The notes: a model not told the origin generated them from the letters alone. A stretch of 64,000 bases of DNA from Hyphomonas polymorpha PS728 (GCF_000685315.1 NZ_ARYM01000013.1:1-64000); one strand, 5' to 3'. Numbered from the stretch's first letter, positions 16,818 to 25,472 are shown. Program-made: numbers and translations.

Positions 16818-17282
16818 CTAGTCCCAGAAGTGAGAAGGGGGATCGGCAACGAGCGCGCGGGTGAGCCGATCAATCTCAGCCTTGTTCTGCTCCGCACTAA
16901 GCGATTGCTGTTCAAGGGCCATATGTGTCGCGGCCCGGCTGACGATCCTGGTCGCCTTTCGGCGAGCCTGAGCTTCGATGAGGTCATCCAACTCGCCGCT
17001 CGCCGGGACAATTGCATAGACAAATCGGCAGCCCATGGCTTCCGCCATGTCCTGCATCGTGCGGAGCGTCACGCCTCCCTCGGCTTCGGCAAGCTCGGCT
17101 TGCGAAATGCGCCCACGTGTCAGGGAAAGCCGTTTGCCCAGCTGCGTTCCGGACATGCCGAGGGCTTTGCGAACATTGGCAATCCAGCCCCCAGGCGGGG
17201 TTCTCAATGTGTTTGCGGGATTGCGCGCTGACTCGCTGATCTTGCGGGCAATCTGGCGGCGGGCCGTGTCTTTGACGCTCAT
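16818..17282 (-). CDS. Mobile mystery protein A (HTH regulator)
   Basis: A 154-residue DNA-binding protein: helical N-terminal region (KDTARRQIARKISE), then a Cro/CI-type HTH (WIANVRKALGMSGTQLGKRL and SLTRGRISQAELAEAEGG), then a C-terminal extension (CRFVYAIVPASGELDDLIEAQ). This is the mobile mystery protein A family, the upstream partner of the Fic protein B. The start at 17282 is the ATG immediately before the first of four 18-bp palindromes; the frame remains open upstream into AT-rich DNA that is clearly non-coding. By analogy with HTH/toxin pairs it probably represses its own operon. Whether A and B form a toxin-antitoxin system is unproven. Confidence 0.88.
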   Translation of the reverse strand: MSVKDTARRQIARKISESARNPANTLRTPPGGWIANVRKALGMSGTQLGKRLSLTRGRISQAELAEAEGGVTLRTMQDMAEAMGCRFVYAIVPASGELDDLIEAQARRKATRIVSRAATHMALEQQSLSAEQNKAEIDRLTRALVADPPSHFWD

Positions 17283-17284
17283 TT

Positions 17285-17400
17285 GTCTATATATATGCAG
17301 ACGGTTTCGACGATATTGTCTACTTATATATAGACGAATATAGTTTTTATGTCTATAAAAATATAGACTAATTTCGAAATTTGTCATTATATTTATAGAC
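17285..17400. promoter_or_regulatory. Four phased 18-bp palindromes upstream of mobile mystery protein A
   Basis: Sites at 17285-17302 (GTCTATATATATGCAGAC), 17318-17335 (GTCTACTTATATATAGAC), 17351-17368 (GTCTATAAAAATATAGAC) and 17383-17400 (GTCATTATATTTATAGAC). Each is an imperfect dyad with GTC...GAC ends (three of four GTCTA/TAGAC-like). Start-to-start spacing is 33, 33 and 32 bp, about three helical turns, so the sites face the same side of the DNA. The first ends 2 bp from the mmpA start codon. Probably an operator array for MmpA covering its own promoter. Confidence 0.75.
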
Positions 17401-17445
17401 AAATGACTTTCGGAGCTACGCACGAGCGGCATATCCAGGCACATG

Positions 17446-18507
17446 TCATCCCAATTTCCTGTCCCGGGCTATGCGAACAATCGTGTCGGGGGAGAGGTGG
17501 GTGTAGCGCTTCAGCATCTTCCAGTCCTTGTGACCGGTGACGAGGGCAACCTGCTCAATCTGCAACCCGGCCTCGAAGAGGCGGCTGGTGCCTTCATGGC
17601 GAAGGTCATGGAAGTGAAGGTCTTCAATCCCAAGTTCCATGCAGGCCCGGTGGAACGCAGTCCCTATGGAGCGGGGATTGTAGGGGAAGATACGTCCCTT
17701 GTTCGTCGTGCTCCGGCGCTGCTCCATCAATAACTCCCAGGCATCATATCCGGTCAGGTCAACGAGCGGTACGCGCTGGTCATTGCCGTCCTTGTTACGC
17801 GGATCCTTGCGGTCACGGACGGTCACCGTGCGTCGGCGTTCGTCCATGTCAGGCCATTCGATGGAACAGATCTCCGACTGGCGCATCGCCGTCGCGACCG
17901 CGAACTTCACAAGCCGTGACATCGGAGACTTCTGCCGGGAGTTGCTATCAAAGTATGCAATGAGCTGGTCAATCTCCTCCTGCGTTGGCCTTCGGTCGCG
18001 CTCCTGCGCCTTGCCGACAAGGCCGAGCCGTTTCAGGGCGACGCGTGCAAGGTCAACCTGCTCGGGGCTGACAGATATGCCGTGGACCGCCGAGGCGTGG
18101 ATGAGGATGGTCTTGATATAAGAGATATCAGCCGAAATGGTGGGCGGACCTGCGCCCTCGGCGCGGCGCTCACGCGCGAACTGGATGATCCGTTCACGGT
18201 CGAGAAGGTCGAACCTGACAGTACCAATTTTCTCCTTCAGCTTTTCGAGCGTGTAGGTCTTGGACCGGCGCAATGCCTTGCCGACTTCCAGCATGTCTGC
18301 GATGTGCAGGTCGATCAGGTGAGAGAAGGTCGAGAGATCATCCGGGATGTTCTTCGAGACGCTTTCACCCCGGTCGACCCGGCGCTCCATCTTGAGCGCC
18401 CATTCTTCAGCATCCTTGCGGCGCACAAAGCTCTGGGAGACATATCGACCCTTGCGTCTCACCTGGGCGCGCCAATCACCCTTTGGAAGTCTAAAAATGC
18501 TCGACAT
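17446..18507 (-). CDS. int: Tyrosine recombinase/integrase of the dusA-associated type
   Basis: A 353-residue phage-type integrase. An N-terminal arm-binding region is followed by a core-binding domain (about 60-160) and a catalytic domain with Arg209 (ATAMRQSEIC), His300 and Arg303 (HFHDLRHEGTSRLFE), His326 (TGHKDWKML) and nucleophile Tyr335. All are present. It starts 110 bp from dusA and points away from it, the standard geometry for integrases that use dusA as attachment site. The protein itself ends 46 bp before the palindrome array. Its presence, intact, suggests the island could still excise, provided the left att site survives outside the window. Confidence 0.92.
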   Translation of the reverse strand: MSSIFRLPKGDWRAQVRRKGRYVSQSFVRRKDAEEWALKMERRVDRGESVSKNIPDDLSTFSHLIDLHIADMLEVGKALRRSKTYTLEKLKEKIGTVRFDLLDRERIIQFARERRAEGAGPPTISADISYIKTILIHASAVHGISVSPEQVDLARVALKRLGLVGKAQERDRRPTQEEIDQLIAYFDSNSRQKSPMSRLVKFAVATAMRQSEICSIEWPDMDERRRTVTVRDRKDPRNKDGNDQRVPLVDLTGYDAWELLMEQRRSTTNKGRIFPYNPRSIGTAFHRACMELGIEDLHFHDLRHEGTSRLFEAGLQIEQVALVTGHKDWKMLKRYTHLSPDTIVRIARDRKLG

Positions 18508-18510
18508 TTA

Positions 18511-18581
18511 TGTGCGCTCCATGTGCACAGACAGATCAAATCCGGTACAAAAGGGTGCAAATCGGTGCACACAGACTGCAC
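18511..18581. repeat. Cluster of GTGC repeats between integrase and dusA (possible arm sites)
   Basis: GTGC motifs start at 18512, 18523, 18555 and 18565, with an inverted TGCAC at 18577-18581. Two are within GTGCACAGAC- and GTGCACACAGAC-like strings. The spacings of 11, 32 and 10 bp are close to whole helical turns. Position between the integrase and the junction suits integrase arm-type or excisionase sites; binding is not shown. Confidence 0.45.
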
Positions 18582-18617
18582 ATGTTCGTGCTTTAGTCCC
18601 TTGATAGTACATAAAAA

Positions 18618-18670
18618 ATGTTGAAAAAACAAGACTATAGATTCTCAGTCGCTCCGATGATGGATTGGAC
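18618..18670 (+). other. Inferred island attachment site (one end) within the start of dusA
   Basis: The first codons of dusA (ATG TTG AAA AAA CAA GAC TAT AGA) are AT-rich and unlike the GC-rich remainder of the gene, which takes over near GTCGCTCCGATGATGGATTGG. dusA-targeting islands recombine at exactly this APMMDWTD-coding stretch. The crossover core cannot be fixed without the other end of the island. Confidence 0.55.
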
Positions 18671-19604
18671 CGACCGGCATTGCCGGGCGTTCCATCGCAC
18701 GCTGACAAAACGCGCGATCTTGTGGACGGAGATGGTAACGGCGGACGCCGTGATCCACGGGCAGAGAGAGCGTCTGATTGGCTATAGCGCGGTGGAACAT
18801 CCCCTGGTGTTGCAGCTGGGCGGATCGGAGCCGGGCAAGCTTGCCGAAGCCGCGCGGATTGCCGAGGGCTTTGGCTATGACGAGGTGAACCTCAATTGCG
18901 GCTGTCCGTCCGAACGCGTGCAATCGGGCGCTTTTGGCGCTTGCCTCATGGCTGAACCGGATCTGGTGGCCGAGTGTGTGGCGGCGATGCGGGCGGCGGT
19001 ATCTATCCCGGTGACGGTGAAAAACCGCATCGCAATTGATGATTTGCCGGCCCGCGAGACGCTGTTTACCTTTGTGGACAAGGTTTCGGCGGCGGGATGC
19101 TCCGTGTTCACCGTACACGCGCGCAAAGCCTGGCTGAAAGGGCTGAGCCCGAAGGAGAACCGGGAAGTGCCGCCGCTGGACTATGGCCTGGTGGCGGAGC
19201 TGAAAGCAGCCCGGCCAGATCTTGCCATCATCCTCAATGGCGGCATTTCGACGATTGATCAGTGCCGGGACCATGTCGCCGGGTTTGACGGTGTCATGCT
19301 CGGCCGGGCTGCCTATCAGACGCCGGGGCTTTTGGGAGAGGTGGATGCGGCCCTCTTCGGTGAAGGCGAGGTCATCGCGCCGGGCGACGCTGTGCGCGCC
19401 TATGAGCCCTATATCGCCGCGCGCCTTGCCGAGGGCGTCAGCCTGCATGCTATGACCCGGCACATGCTCGGGCTGTTTGCCGGCCAGCCGGGCGCGCGTC
19501 AGTGGCGGCGCATTCTGTCCGAGCAGGGTGTGAAGAAGGGGGCGGGGCTGGATGTCCTGCGCGCAGCGCTCGGCGCGGTTGAGGGCGCTGCGCTGGCGAG
19601 CTAA
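18618..19604 (+). CDS. dusA: tRNA-dihydrouridine synthase A
   Basis: FMN enzyme reducing uridines 20/20a in the tRNA D-loop with NADPH. A TIM barrel (about residues 8-250) with the N-terminal VAPMMDWTDRHCR, the catalytic Cys96 in LNCGCPSERV, the phosphate-binding RIAIDDL and ILNGGISTIDQC/DGVMLGRAAYQTP, plus the helical C-terminal tRNA-binding domain. The length of 328 residues is full. The first eight codons appear to be supplied by the integrated island, which therefore also provides the promoter and ribosome binding site (none of the classical kind is visible; the 5' flank is A-rich). The gene is intact, so integration preserved function. Confidence 0.95.
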   Translation: MLKKQDYRFSVAPMMDWTDRHCRAFHRTLTKRAILWTEMVTADAVIHGQRERLIGYSAVEHPLVLQLGGSEPGKLAEAARIAEGFGYDEVNLNCGCPSERVQSGAFGACLMAEPDLVAECVAAMRAAVSIPVTVKNRIAIDDLPARETLFTFVDKVSAAGCSVFTVHARKAWLKGLSPKENREVPPLDYGLVAELKAARPDLAIILNGGISTIDQCRDHVAGFDGVMLGRAAYQTPGLLGEVDAALFGEGEVIAPGDAVRAYEPYIAARLAEGVSLHAMTRHMLGLFAGQPGARQWRRILSEQGVKKGAGLDVLRAALGAVEGAALAS

Positions 19605-19634
19605 ATTCGCTCCTTCTTTGTTCGCGGGCCCCTG

Positions 19635-19649
19635 TTAACCTTCTGCTAA
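19635..19649 (+). promoter_or_regulatory. CtrA-like box TTAA-N7-CTAA
   Basis: TTAA (19635-19638), seven bases, CTAA (19646-19649), one mismatch from the CtrA consensus TTAA-N7-TTAA of Caulobacterales/Hyphomonadaceae. It lies about 310 bp upstream of the hybrid histidine kinase gene and just before the comM remnant. A short A/T motif like this arises by chance, so it is only a candidate. Confidence 0.35.
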
Positions 19650-19669
19650 GTTGGGAGAAGCGGCGCGGG

Positions 19670-19880
19670 ATGGTCTGCCGGGTTGCCATCTTTGCATTCG
19701 AGGGTATCGAGAGCCTCCGGGACGCGGCGGGCGCCCTGCTTCTCTCGGATGCGGCGAAAGAGCGGCTGACGGCGCGCGGCTATACCCGCGTTCTGAAAGT
19801 CGCGCGCACCCTTGCCGATCTGGATGGGGCAGATGGCATACGCCGCGTACATCTCGCCAAAACGCTCAGCTACCGGCGCC
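19670..19880 (+). pseudogene. 3' remnant of comM/yifB (Mg-chelatase-like ATPase)
   Basis: Residues encoded at about 19740-19880 (LSDAAKERLTARGYTRVLKV, then ARTLADLDGAD, then RVHLAKTLSYRR) match the C-terminal end of ComM/YifB proteins, where RLSARGYxRVLRVARTIADL and HIAEALSYR are conserved. The AAA+ chelatase core is absent upstream, and beyond LSYRR the frame runs on into low-complexity Arg-rich sequence overlapping the next gene. It is most likely a leftover of a deleted copy. A translated 120-residue protein from the ATG at 19670 is possible but less likely. Confidence 0.55.
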
Positions 19881-19958
19881 GCCGCGCCCGCCCGGTAGAT
19901 TGCGAAGAGCGGCGCCGGTTAAGCCTCTGCTTAAGGCTTTCGGCTAGGTTACCGGCCC

Positions 19959-21449
19959 ATGACCCAGGATTCCAACCGCCCCGGCGGCGCCGAGACGCCC
20001 GAACAGACCTTCCTCGCGACCGCGAGCCATGAAATCCGCACGCCGCTCAATGGTATCCTGGGCACGGTTTCGCTGCTGCTGGAAACAGAGCTTTCCCCAG
20101 CACAACGCGAATATGCCGAGACAATCCGGCTTTCCGGCGCGCGGCTGCTCGACCTCCTGAACAATGTGCTCGACTATGCGCGCCTGGACGCCTCCGCCGT
20201 CGAGATCGAGGCAGAGGCGTTCTGCCCCGCGCGGCTTTGCGGGGAGGTGATCGAACTGCTCAGCCCCCGCGCCCATGCAGCGGGGCTCGATCTGGCGGTG
20301 CGGTCTCTGCCCTCGCCGATGCCGGGGTTTTTGGGCGATGCAGGCCGCATCCGGCAGATCCTGTTCAATCTTGTCGGGAATGCGCTGAAATTCACCACGC
20401 GCGGCGCGGTGCTGGTGGATGCCGAGATCGTGCCGGAAGGGCTCGCCTTTCATATCCGCGACACCGGACCGGGCATTTCGCCGGCAGATCAGGCGCGCCT
20501 GTTTGAAGCGTTCCGCCAGACCGCCGCGGGGGATGCTTACCGCGATGGCGGCGTTGGCCTCGGCCTGGCCATCGTCAAACGGCTGACAGATCTGCTTGGC
20601 GGGCGCGTTGAAGTCGCCTCCGCCCTGGGGGAGGGCGCGCGGTTCAGCGTCTTCCTGCCATTGCAGCGCTCCGGGGCGGCGCCGGCAGAGCCCCTGCCGA
20701 TGATCGGTGGCCGGGTCGGTCTGGCCGGGCTGCCGCCGGCGACCAGCCTGGCCCTCTGCGCCAGCCTGTCTGCGATGGGCGCGGACCTCTTCCTGGTCGA
20801 TACGGGCGCGGCGCAGATGCCGGAGGGGATTGATGTCCTGCTCGTCGGGGCCGACCTGCCCGAGGGCGTGGTTGCAGCCCTCGCGCGGCGCACTGCCTCT
20901 CTGGTTGTTCTGCGCCCGGAGGATCGCGGGGCCATAGCCCGTTTCCGCGCCCTGGGCTGTGTAGGTTGGCTTGTCCGGCCGCTGCGCATGGGATCTGTGG
21001 CCGAACGCATCCTGCTGGCGCGCTCCGGCGCCGATGCGGTTGAGGAGCAGGAAGCGGTCGCCGGGGCCGGCCGCGTGCTGATCGCAGATGACAATCCTGT
21101 AAACGCGCTGATTGCGCGCCGTGCCTTGGAATCGGCCGGATTTACCGTAACAGTTGCGGCAACAGGCAGCGAAGCGCTGGAAGCTGCCGCAAGGATGGAG
21201 CCGGATTTGGTGCTGATGGATCTGCGAATGCCGGTAATGGATGGGTTCGAGGCGATGCGCCGCCTGCGGGCCGAAGGATTTCCCGCGCCGATCATCGCCG
21301 TCTCCGCTGAAATCAATCCCGACATCGAGCGCCGGGCGCGGGATGCGGGCGCCGATGGTGTGGCCGCCAAGCCGCTCGACGCCGAGGCGCTGCGCCAGCT
21401 GGCACTGCGCTGGACAGGCCGCTCCAGCGCCGTTGCGGGGGCGGCATGA
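19959..21449 (+). CDS. Soluble hybrid histidine kinase with degenerate and canonical receiver domains
   Basis: A 496-residue signalling protein with no TM segment and no recognisable sensor domain. HisKA begins at once (TASHEIRTPLNGILG, phosphoacceptor His24), followed by HATPase_c (about 130-245; N box LVGNALKFT, G1 DTGPGIS, G2 GGVGLGLAI). Residues about 250-365 look like a receiver that has lost its Asp. A canonical C-terminal receiver follows (about 380-490; ADDNPVN, Asp421 in LMDLRMPVMDG, KPLD). The organisation suggests input from a partner protein. Its stop overlaps the ampG start (ATGA, 21446-21449), so the two are coupled. Confidence 0.9.
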   Translation: MTQDSNRPGGAETPEQTFLATASHEIRTPLNGILGTVSLLLETELSPAQREYAETIRLSGARLLDLLNNVLDYARLDASAVEIEAEAFCPARLCGEVIELLSPRAHAAGLDLAVRSLPSPMPGFLGDAGRIRQILFNLVGNALKFTTRGAVLVDAEIVPEGLAFHIRDTGPGISPADQARLFEAFRQTAAGDAYRDGGVGLGLAIVKRLTDLLGGRVEVASALGEGARFSVFLPLQRSGAAPAEPLPMIGGRVGLAGLPPATSLALCASLSAMGADLFLVDTGAAQMPEGIDVLLVGADLPEGVVAALARRTASLVVLRPEDRGAIARFRALGCVGWLVRPLRMGSVAERILLARSGADAVEEQEAVAGAGRVLIADDNPVNALIARRALESAGFTVTVAATGSEALEAAARMEPDLVLMDLRMPVMDGFEAMRRLRAEGFPAPIIAVSAEINPDIERRARDAGADGVAAKPLDAEALRQLALRWTGRSSAVAGAA

Positions 21450-23182
21450 CAGAGGCCGTGCAGGCCGCAGAGGCCGACAAGACGCCGCGCTTCATCCGCG
21501 CGCTGCGGGCGCTGAACGACCGGCGCATGGCGGCGATGCTGCTCCTGTCGCTGGCCGCAGGCCTGCCCTTCGGGGCGGTACTCGGTACGCTGAATGCCTG
21601 GCTCACGGTGGAGGGGGTCACCCCCTCGACCATCGGCACGCTTTCCCTTATCACGCTCGGCTACGCGTTCAAATATCTCTGGTCGCCGGCCTTTCAGGTA
21701 GCGCGCCATCCCAGGCCTTTCCTAGGGCCCCGGCGCACCTGGCTGATTTCGCTGCAGGTGCCGATTGCGGTTCTGCTGCTGATCCTTCCCTTTTCCAATC
21801 CGGCCAGCCAGATCGGGCTGATCGCCATTGTCGCCCTCGGCGTGGCGCTGCTCTCGGCCACGCACGATACGGTGCTCGATGCCTGGCGGATCGAAGTGGC
21901 ACGCAGCGAGGAAGACAAGGATCTGATGGCCGCGCTCTACCAGTTCGGCTATCGGGCGTCCACGTTTGTCACGGGGTTCATGGCGCTGCTGCTGGCCGAA
22001 TTCATCGGCTGGCAGATGGTGTACGGATTGATCGCGCTGATGATGGTTCTGGCCATTTCAGGCACGTTCATCGCGCCCGAACCGGAAATGTCCAGCAAAC
22101 CTGCAGAGGCGCGCGAGAGCTATCAGTCCATCATTCCGCTGCAAGCCCTGCGCGGTTTCACGCTGGCGGTGGCCATCGGCTGGGCCGTCGCGATTGCCAT
22201 GATTGCCTGGCATGTCTTCGCCTCGCTAACGCAGGTGCCTCCGCCCAGTGGCAGCGCCTTTGTGCGCGAGCAGGGGCCGGTGATTGTGATGCTAACGGTG
22301 ATGCTGCCGGCCGCGCTTGCCGCCGTTCTGCTTTGGAAATATGGCCGCACGCCGGGCGCCACCTTGCCGAACCGGCCAGAGGATGGACAGGCCGCGCGCG
22401 TGCTGAATTCTCTCTTCCGCGCGATCTTTGATCCGCTGATGGAAATGATCGGGCGTCTCGGCTGGGGCGCGCTGCTGGTGCTGCTTCTGGCGCTGACCTA
22501 CCGGTTCGCTGATGCCGTCTGGGGCGCCTTCGCCTATCCCTTCTATCTCGGCGACGAGTATGGCGCGATTGGCCACACGATGGCGGATGTGGCCGTGGCG
22601 TCGAAATTCTTCGGTGTGCTGATGACCATGGCAGGCGCCGCGATCGGTGTGGTGGTGATCAGCCTGATCGGCCGGATGCCGGTTCTGGTGATTGGCGCCA
22701 TCCTGGCGGCCGCCACCAATCTCCTCTTCGCAGACCTTGCGCGCGGAGGCATGGCGATTGACGCCTTCCTGGAATGGACGCGGCTTGCCGATCCGATCCG
22801 GATGTTCGCCGGCTGGGCAGCCTCGATTTCTCCGGAAGGGCAGGGCGCTGAGGCTGGCGCCCGCATGGCGCGGCTGATGCTGGCCATCGGGGGAGAAAAT
22901 ATCGCGGGTGGTTTTGCCAGTGTTGCCGTCGTGGCCTATCTCACCTCGGTCGTGAACCCGCGCTTCGCCGCTGTGCAGTATGCGCTGCTCGGCTCGCTCA
23001 CCATGCTGATCGGCACGCTGGGCCGGCCCTGGCTGGGTGAGATGATCGAGGTCCACGGATATTATACCGTGTTCATCGTAACCTTCTGGCTTGGCGGAGT
23101 GGCGGTTGTCCTTTCCCTGCTGGAATGGCTGCGCATCGCCAGACAGAAAACTCCGGCCACGCAGGACGCAGCCGGAGTCTGA
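21446..23182 (+). CDS. ampG: AmpG-type muropeptide permease (MFS)
   Basis: A 578-residue polytopic inner-membrane protein (about 14 hydrophobic segments) with AmpG signatures near the N-terminus (LSLAAGLPFGAVLGTLNAWL; LGYAFKYLWSPAFQ) and HDTVLDAWRIEVA in the third-fourth TM region. It imports GlcNAc-anhydroMurNAc peptides for cell-wall recycling. Length is at the long end but usual for alphaproteobacterial AmpG, with an insertion before the C-terminal half. It follows the hybrid kinase with a 4-bp overlap, which may link wall recycling and that signalling protein, or may be only operon packing. Confidence 0.88.
   Translation: MTEAVQAAEADKTPRFIRALRALNDRRMAAMLLLSLAAGLPFGAVLGTLNAWLTVEGVTPSTIGTLSLITLGYAFKYLWSPAFQVARHPRPFLGPRRTWLISLQVPIAVLLLILPFSNPASQIGLIAIVALGVALLSATHDTVLDAWRIEVARSEEDKDLMAALYQFGYRASTFVTGFMALLLAEFIGWQMVYGLIALMMVLAISGTFIAPEPEMSSKPAEARESYQSIIPLQALRGFTLAVAIGWAVAIAMIAWHVFASLTQVPPPSGSAFVREQGPVIVMLTVMLPAALAAVLLWKYGRTPGATLPNRPEDGQAARVLNSLFRAIFDPLMEMIGRLGWGALLVLLLALTYRFADAVWGAFAYPFYLGDEYGAIGHTMADVAVASKFFGVLMTMAGAAIGVVVISLIGRMPVLVIGAILAAATNLLFADLARGGMAIDAFLEWTRLADPIRMFAGWAASISPEGQGAEAGARMARLMLAIGGENIAGGFASVAVVAYLTSVVNPRFAAVQYALLGSLTMLIGTLGRPWLGEMIEVHGYYTVFIVTFWLGGVAVVLSLLEWLRIARQKTPATQDAAGV
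23150..23178 (+). terminator. Hairpin at the end of ampG
   Basis: ACTCCGGC (23150-23157) pairs perfectly with GCCGGAGT (23171-23178) around a 13-nt loop, inside the last codons of ampG. It is followed by a T-rich stretch (GGTCTTAATTTT). A candidate intrinsic terminator in the narrow space before the convergent maeB gene. Confidence 0.5.
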
Positions 23183-23204
23183 AGGTCTTAATTTTCCGGG
23201 TCGC

Positions 23205-25472
23205 CTAGACGCGGTCGGTGTCGTAGGCGGCGATGGTGGCAAGGTCGACAATGTCGCCGACCGTAGCGCCCAGCGAGGCGATCTGCACCGGCTTTTCAAG
23301 GCCGAACAGCATCGGCCCGATCACGGTCGCCCGGCTCATCGCTTCCAGAAGGTTGGTCGCGATGGATGCCGAATGGATCGCTGGCATGACAAGGACGTTT
23401 GCCGGCCCGCTGAGACGGGAGAAGGGGTAGATCAGCCGGTGATGCGGGTTCATCGCCACATCGGCATTGACGTCGCCCTCATATTCGAAGTCAACGTCCG
23501 TGCACTGATCAAGGAGGGCAACGGCCTCCCGCACACGGTCTCCGCGCTCGCCCATCGGATTGCCGAAGGTGGAGTAGGAGAGGAAAGCGACACGCGGGGT
23601 GAAGCCGAGACCGCGCACCGCGCGGGCTGCCTCCAGGGCGATGTTCGCCAGTGTGGGGCCATCGGGCAGTTCATGCACGCTGGTGTCGGCAATGAAGATC
23701 GTCTTGCCGAGATTGATCACCATCGACATGCCGATAACGGCCTGGCCACCGATCGGGTCGAGCACCAGCATCGCGTCTTTCAGGGCGGCGTCATAATTGC
23801 GGGTCACACCCGTCACCATACCGTCCGCATCGCCATTCTTCAGCATGCAGCTGCCGAAGATGTTCCGGTCCTGGTTCACCAGGCGCTGGACATCGCGCTT
23901 GAGATAGCCCTGCCGCTGCAGGCGTGCATACAGCATGTCCACATAGATCGGGTTCTTGTCTGACAGGCGCGCATTGATGATGTCGAGCGAGCCGAGGGGG
24001 ATGCCCATCTGCTCCATCGCGCGCTCAACCTGGGCCTCGCGGCCGATCAGGATCGGATGGCCAAGGCCCTGGTTCTTGAAGCTGAAGGCGGCGCGCACGA
24101 CAGCGGGCTCTTCGCCTTCGGCGAACACGATGCGGCGCTGTGTTTCGCGGGCGCGGGCCTGCACGCCCTGCAGGAAGGCGGCAGACGGATCCGCGCGGCG
24201 CACAAGGCTACGGCGGTAGGCATCCATGTCGGCAATCGGTTTGCGGGCGACGCCGGTATCCATGGCGGCCTGCGCCACGAAGGGCGGAATGAAGCTGATC
24301 AGGCGCGGGTCGAACGGGCTGGGAATGATATATTCGCGGCCAAAGCTCGGCCGGGCGCCGTGATAGGCGGCAGCCACTTCATCGGGCACGTCCTCACGGG
24401 CAAGCTCGGCCAGCGCGCGGGCGCAGGCGACCTTCATCTCCTCATTGATGCCGCGGGCGCGCACATCCAGGGCGCCGCGGAAAATGTAGGGGAAGCCCAG
24501 AACGTTGTTGACCTGGTTGGGATAGTCCGACCGGCCCGTGGCGATGATGGCATCGCTACGGACGGATTTGATCTCTTCCGGCGTGATTTCCGGGTCGGGG
24601 TTGGCCATGGCGAAGATGATGGGATCTTTCGCCATCGACTTGACCATTTCCTTGGTCACCGCGCCTTTGACCGAGAGGCCGAGGAACACATCGGCCCCGT
24701 CCATGGCTTCGGCAAGGGTCCGTTTGGCTGTCTTGACCGCGAAGGCAGATTTGAACTGGTCCATCTTTTCCGTGCGGCCCTCATAGACCACACCGCCGGT
24801 GTCACAGATCAGAATGTTCTCGCGCTTCACGCCCAGATGGCGGATGAGGCCGGCGACCGACAGGCCAGCGGCGCCCGCGCCGGAAACGGCCACCTTCACA
24901 TCTTTCAGCTCGCGGCCGGTAATGTGGCAGGCATTGATCAGGCCGGCGGCGGCAATGATGGCGGTGCCATGCTGGTCGTCATGGAAGACCGGAATGTCCA
25001 GTTCATCGCGCAGCCGGCTCTCGATGATGAAGCAGGCGGGGGAGGAGATGTCCTCCAGGTTGATGCCGCCCCAGGTGGCGCCGATATTGCGCACCGTGCG
25101 GATGAAGTCTTCGACATCGGTTGTGTCGACTTCGACGTCAAAGCTGTCGATGTCGGCAAAGCGTTTGAAAAGAACAGACTTTCCTTCCATCACGGGCTTC
25201 GAGGCCATGGGCCCGAGATTGCCGAGCCCGAGGATCGCCGTGCCGTTGGAGATAACCGCTACAAGGTTGCCCTTGGAGGTATAGTCATAAGCCCTGTCGG
25301 CATTTTCCGCGATGGCCAGCACGGGGATGGCCACGCCGGGGCTGTAGGCGAGCGAGAGGTCGCGCTGGGTCCCCATGGGCTTTGTCGGCACCATGGAAAT
25401 CTTGCCGGCGGTCGGCTGCGAGTGGAAATCAAGGGCTTCCTGGTCAGTGAAGCTCGGGCGCTGCATGGTCAT
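23205..25472 (-). CDS. maeB: NADP-dependent malic enzyme, MaeB type with phosphotransacetylase-like domain
   Basis: Converts malate to pyruvate, CO2 and NADPH. A 755-residue two-domain protein: malic enzyme N and NAD-binding domains (residues about 15-425; [56 protein letters not shown]) followed by a phosphotransacetylase-like domain (about 435-755; [27 protein letters not shown]) that is regulatory, not catalytic, in MaeB. It is convergent with ampG and divergent from mutS. ATGs at codons 1 and 3 are both possible starts. All key motifs are intact. Confidence 0.95.
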   Translation of the reverse strand: MTMQRPSFTDQEALDFHSQPTAGKISMVPTKPMGTQRDLSLAYSPGVAIPVLAIAENADRAYDYTSKGNLVAVISNGTAILGLGNLGPMASKPVMEGKSVLFKRFADIDSFDVEVDTTDVEDFIRTVRNIGATWGGINLEDISSPACFIIESRLRDELDIPVFHDDQHGTAIIAAAGLINACHITGRELKDVKVAVSGAGAAGLSVAGLIRHLGVKRENILICDTGGVVYEGRTEKMDQFKSAFAVKTAKRTLAEAMDGADVFLGLSVKGAVTKEMVKSMAKDPIIFAMANPDPEITPEEIKSVRSDAIIATGRSDYPNQVNNVLGFPYIFRGALDVRARGINEEMKVACARALAELAREDVPDEVAAAYHGARPSFGREYIIPSPFDPRLISFIPPFVAQAAMDTGVARKPIADMDAYRRSLVRRADPSAAFLQGVQARARETQRRIVFAEGEEPAVVRAAFSFKNQGLGHPILIGREAQVERAMEQMGIPLGSLDIINARLSDKNPIYVDMLYARLQRQGYLKRDVQRLVNQDRNIFGSCMLKNGDADGMVTGVTRNYDAALKDAMLVLDPIGGQAVIGMSMVINLGKTIFIADTSVHELPDGPTLANIALEAARAVRGLGFTPRVAFLSYSTFGNPMGERGDRVREAVALLDQCTDVDFEYEGDVNADVAMNPHHRLIYPFSRLSGPANVLVMPAIHSASIATNLLEAMSRATVIGPMLFGLEKPVQIASLGATVGDIVDLATIAAYDTDRV

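Noticed and set aside
19919..19934. TTAAGC-CTCT-GCTTAA just before the hybrid kinase as a CtrA site
   Set aside because: The two TTAA halves are separated by eight bases, not seven. It is a plain inverted repeat and may be a small hairpin.
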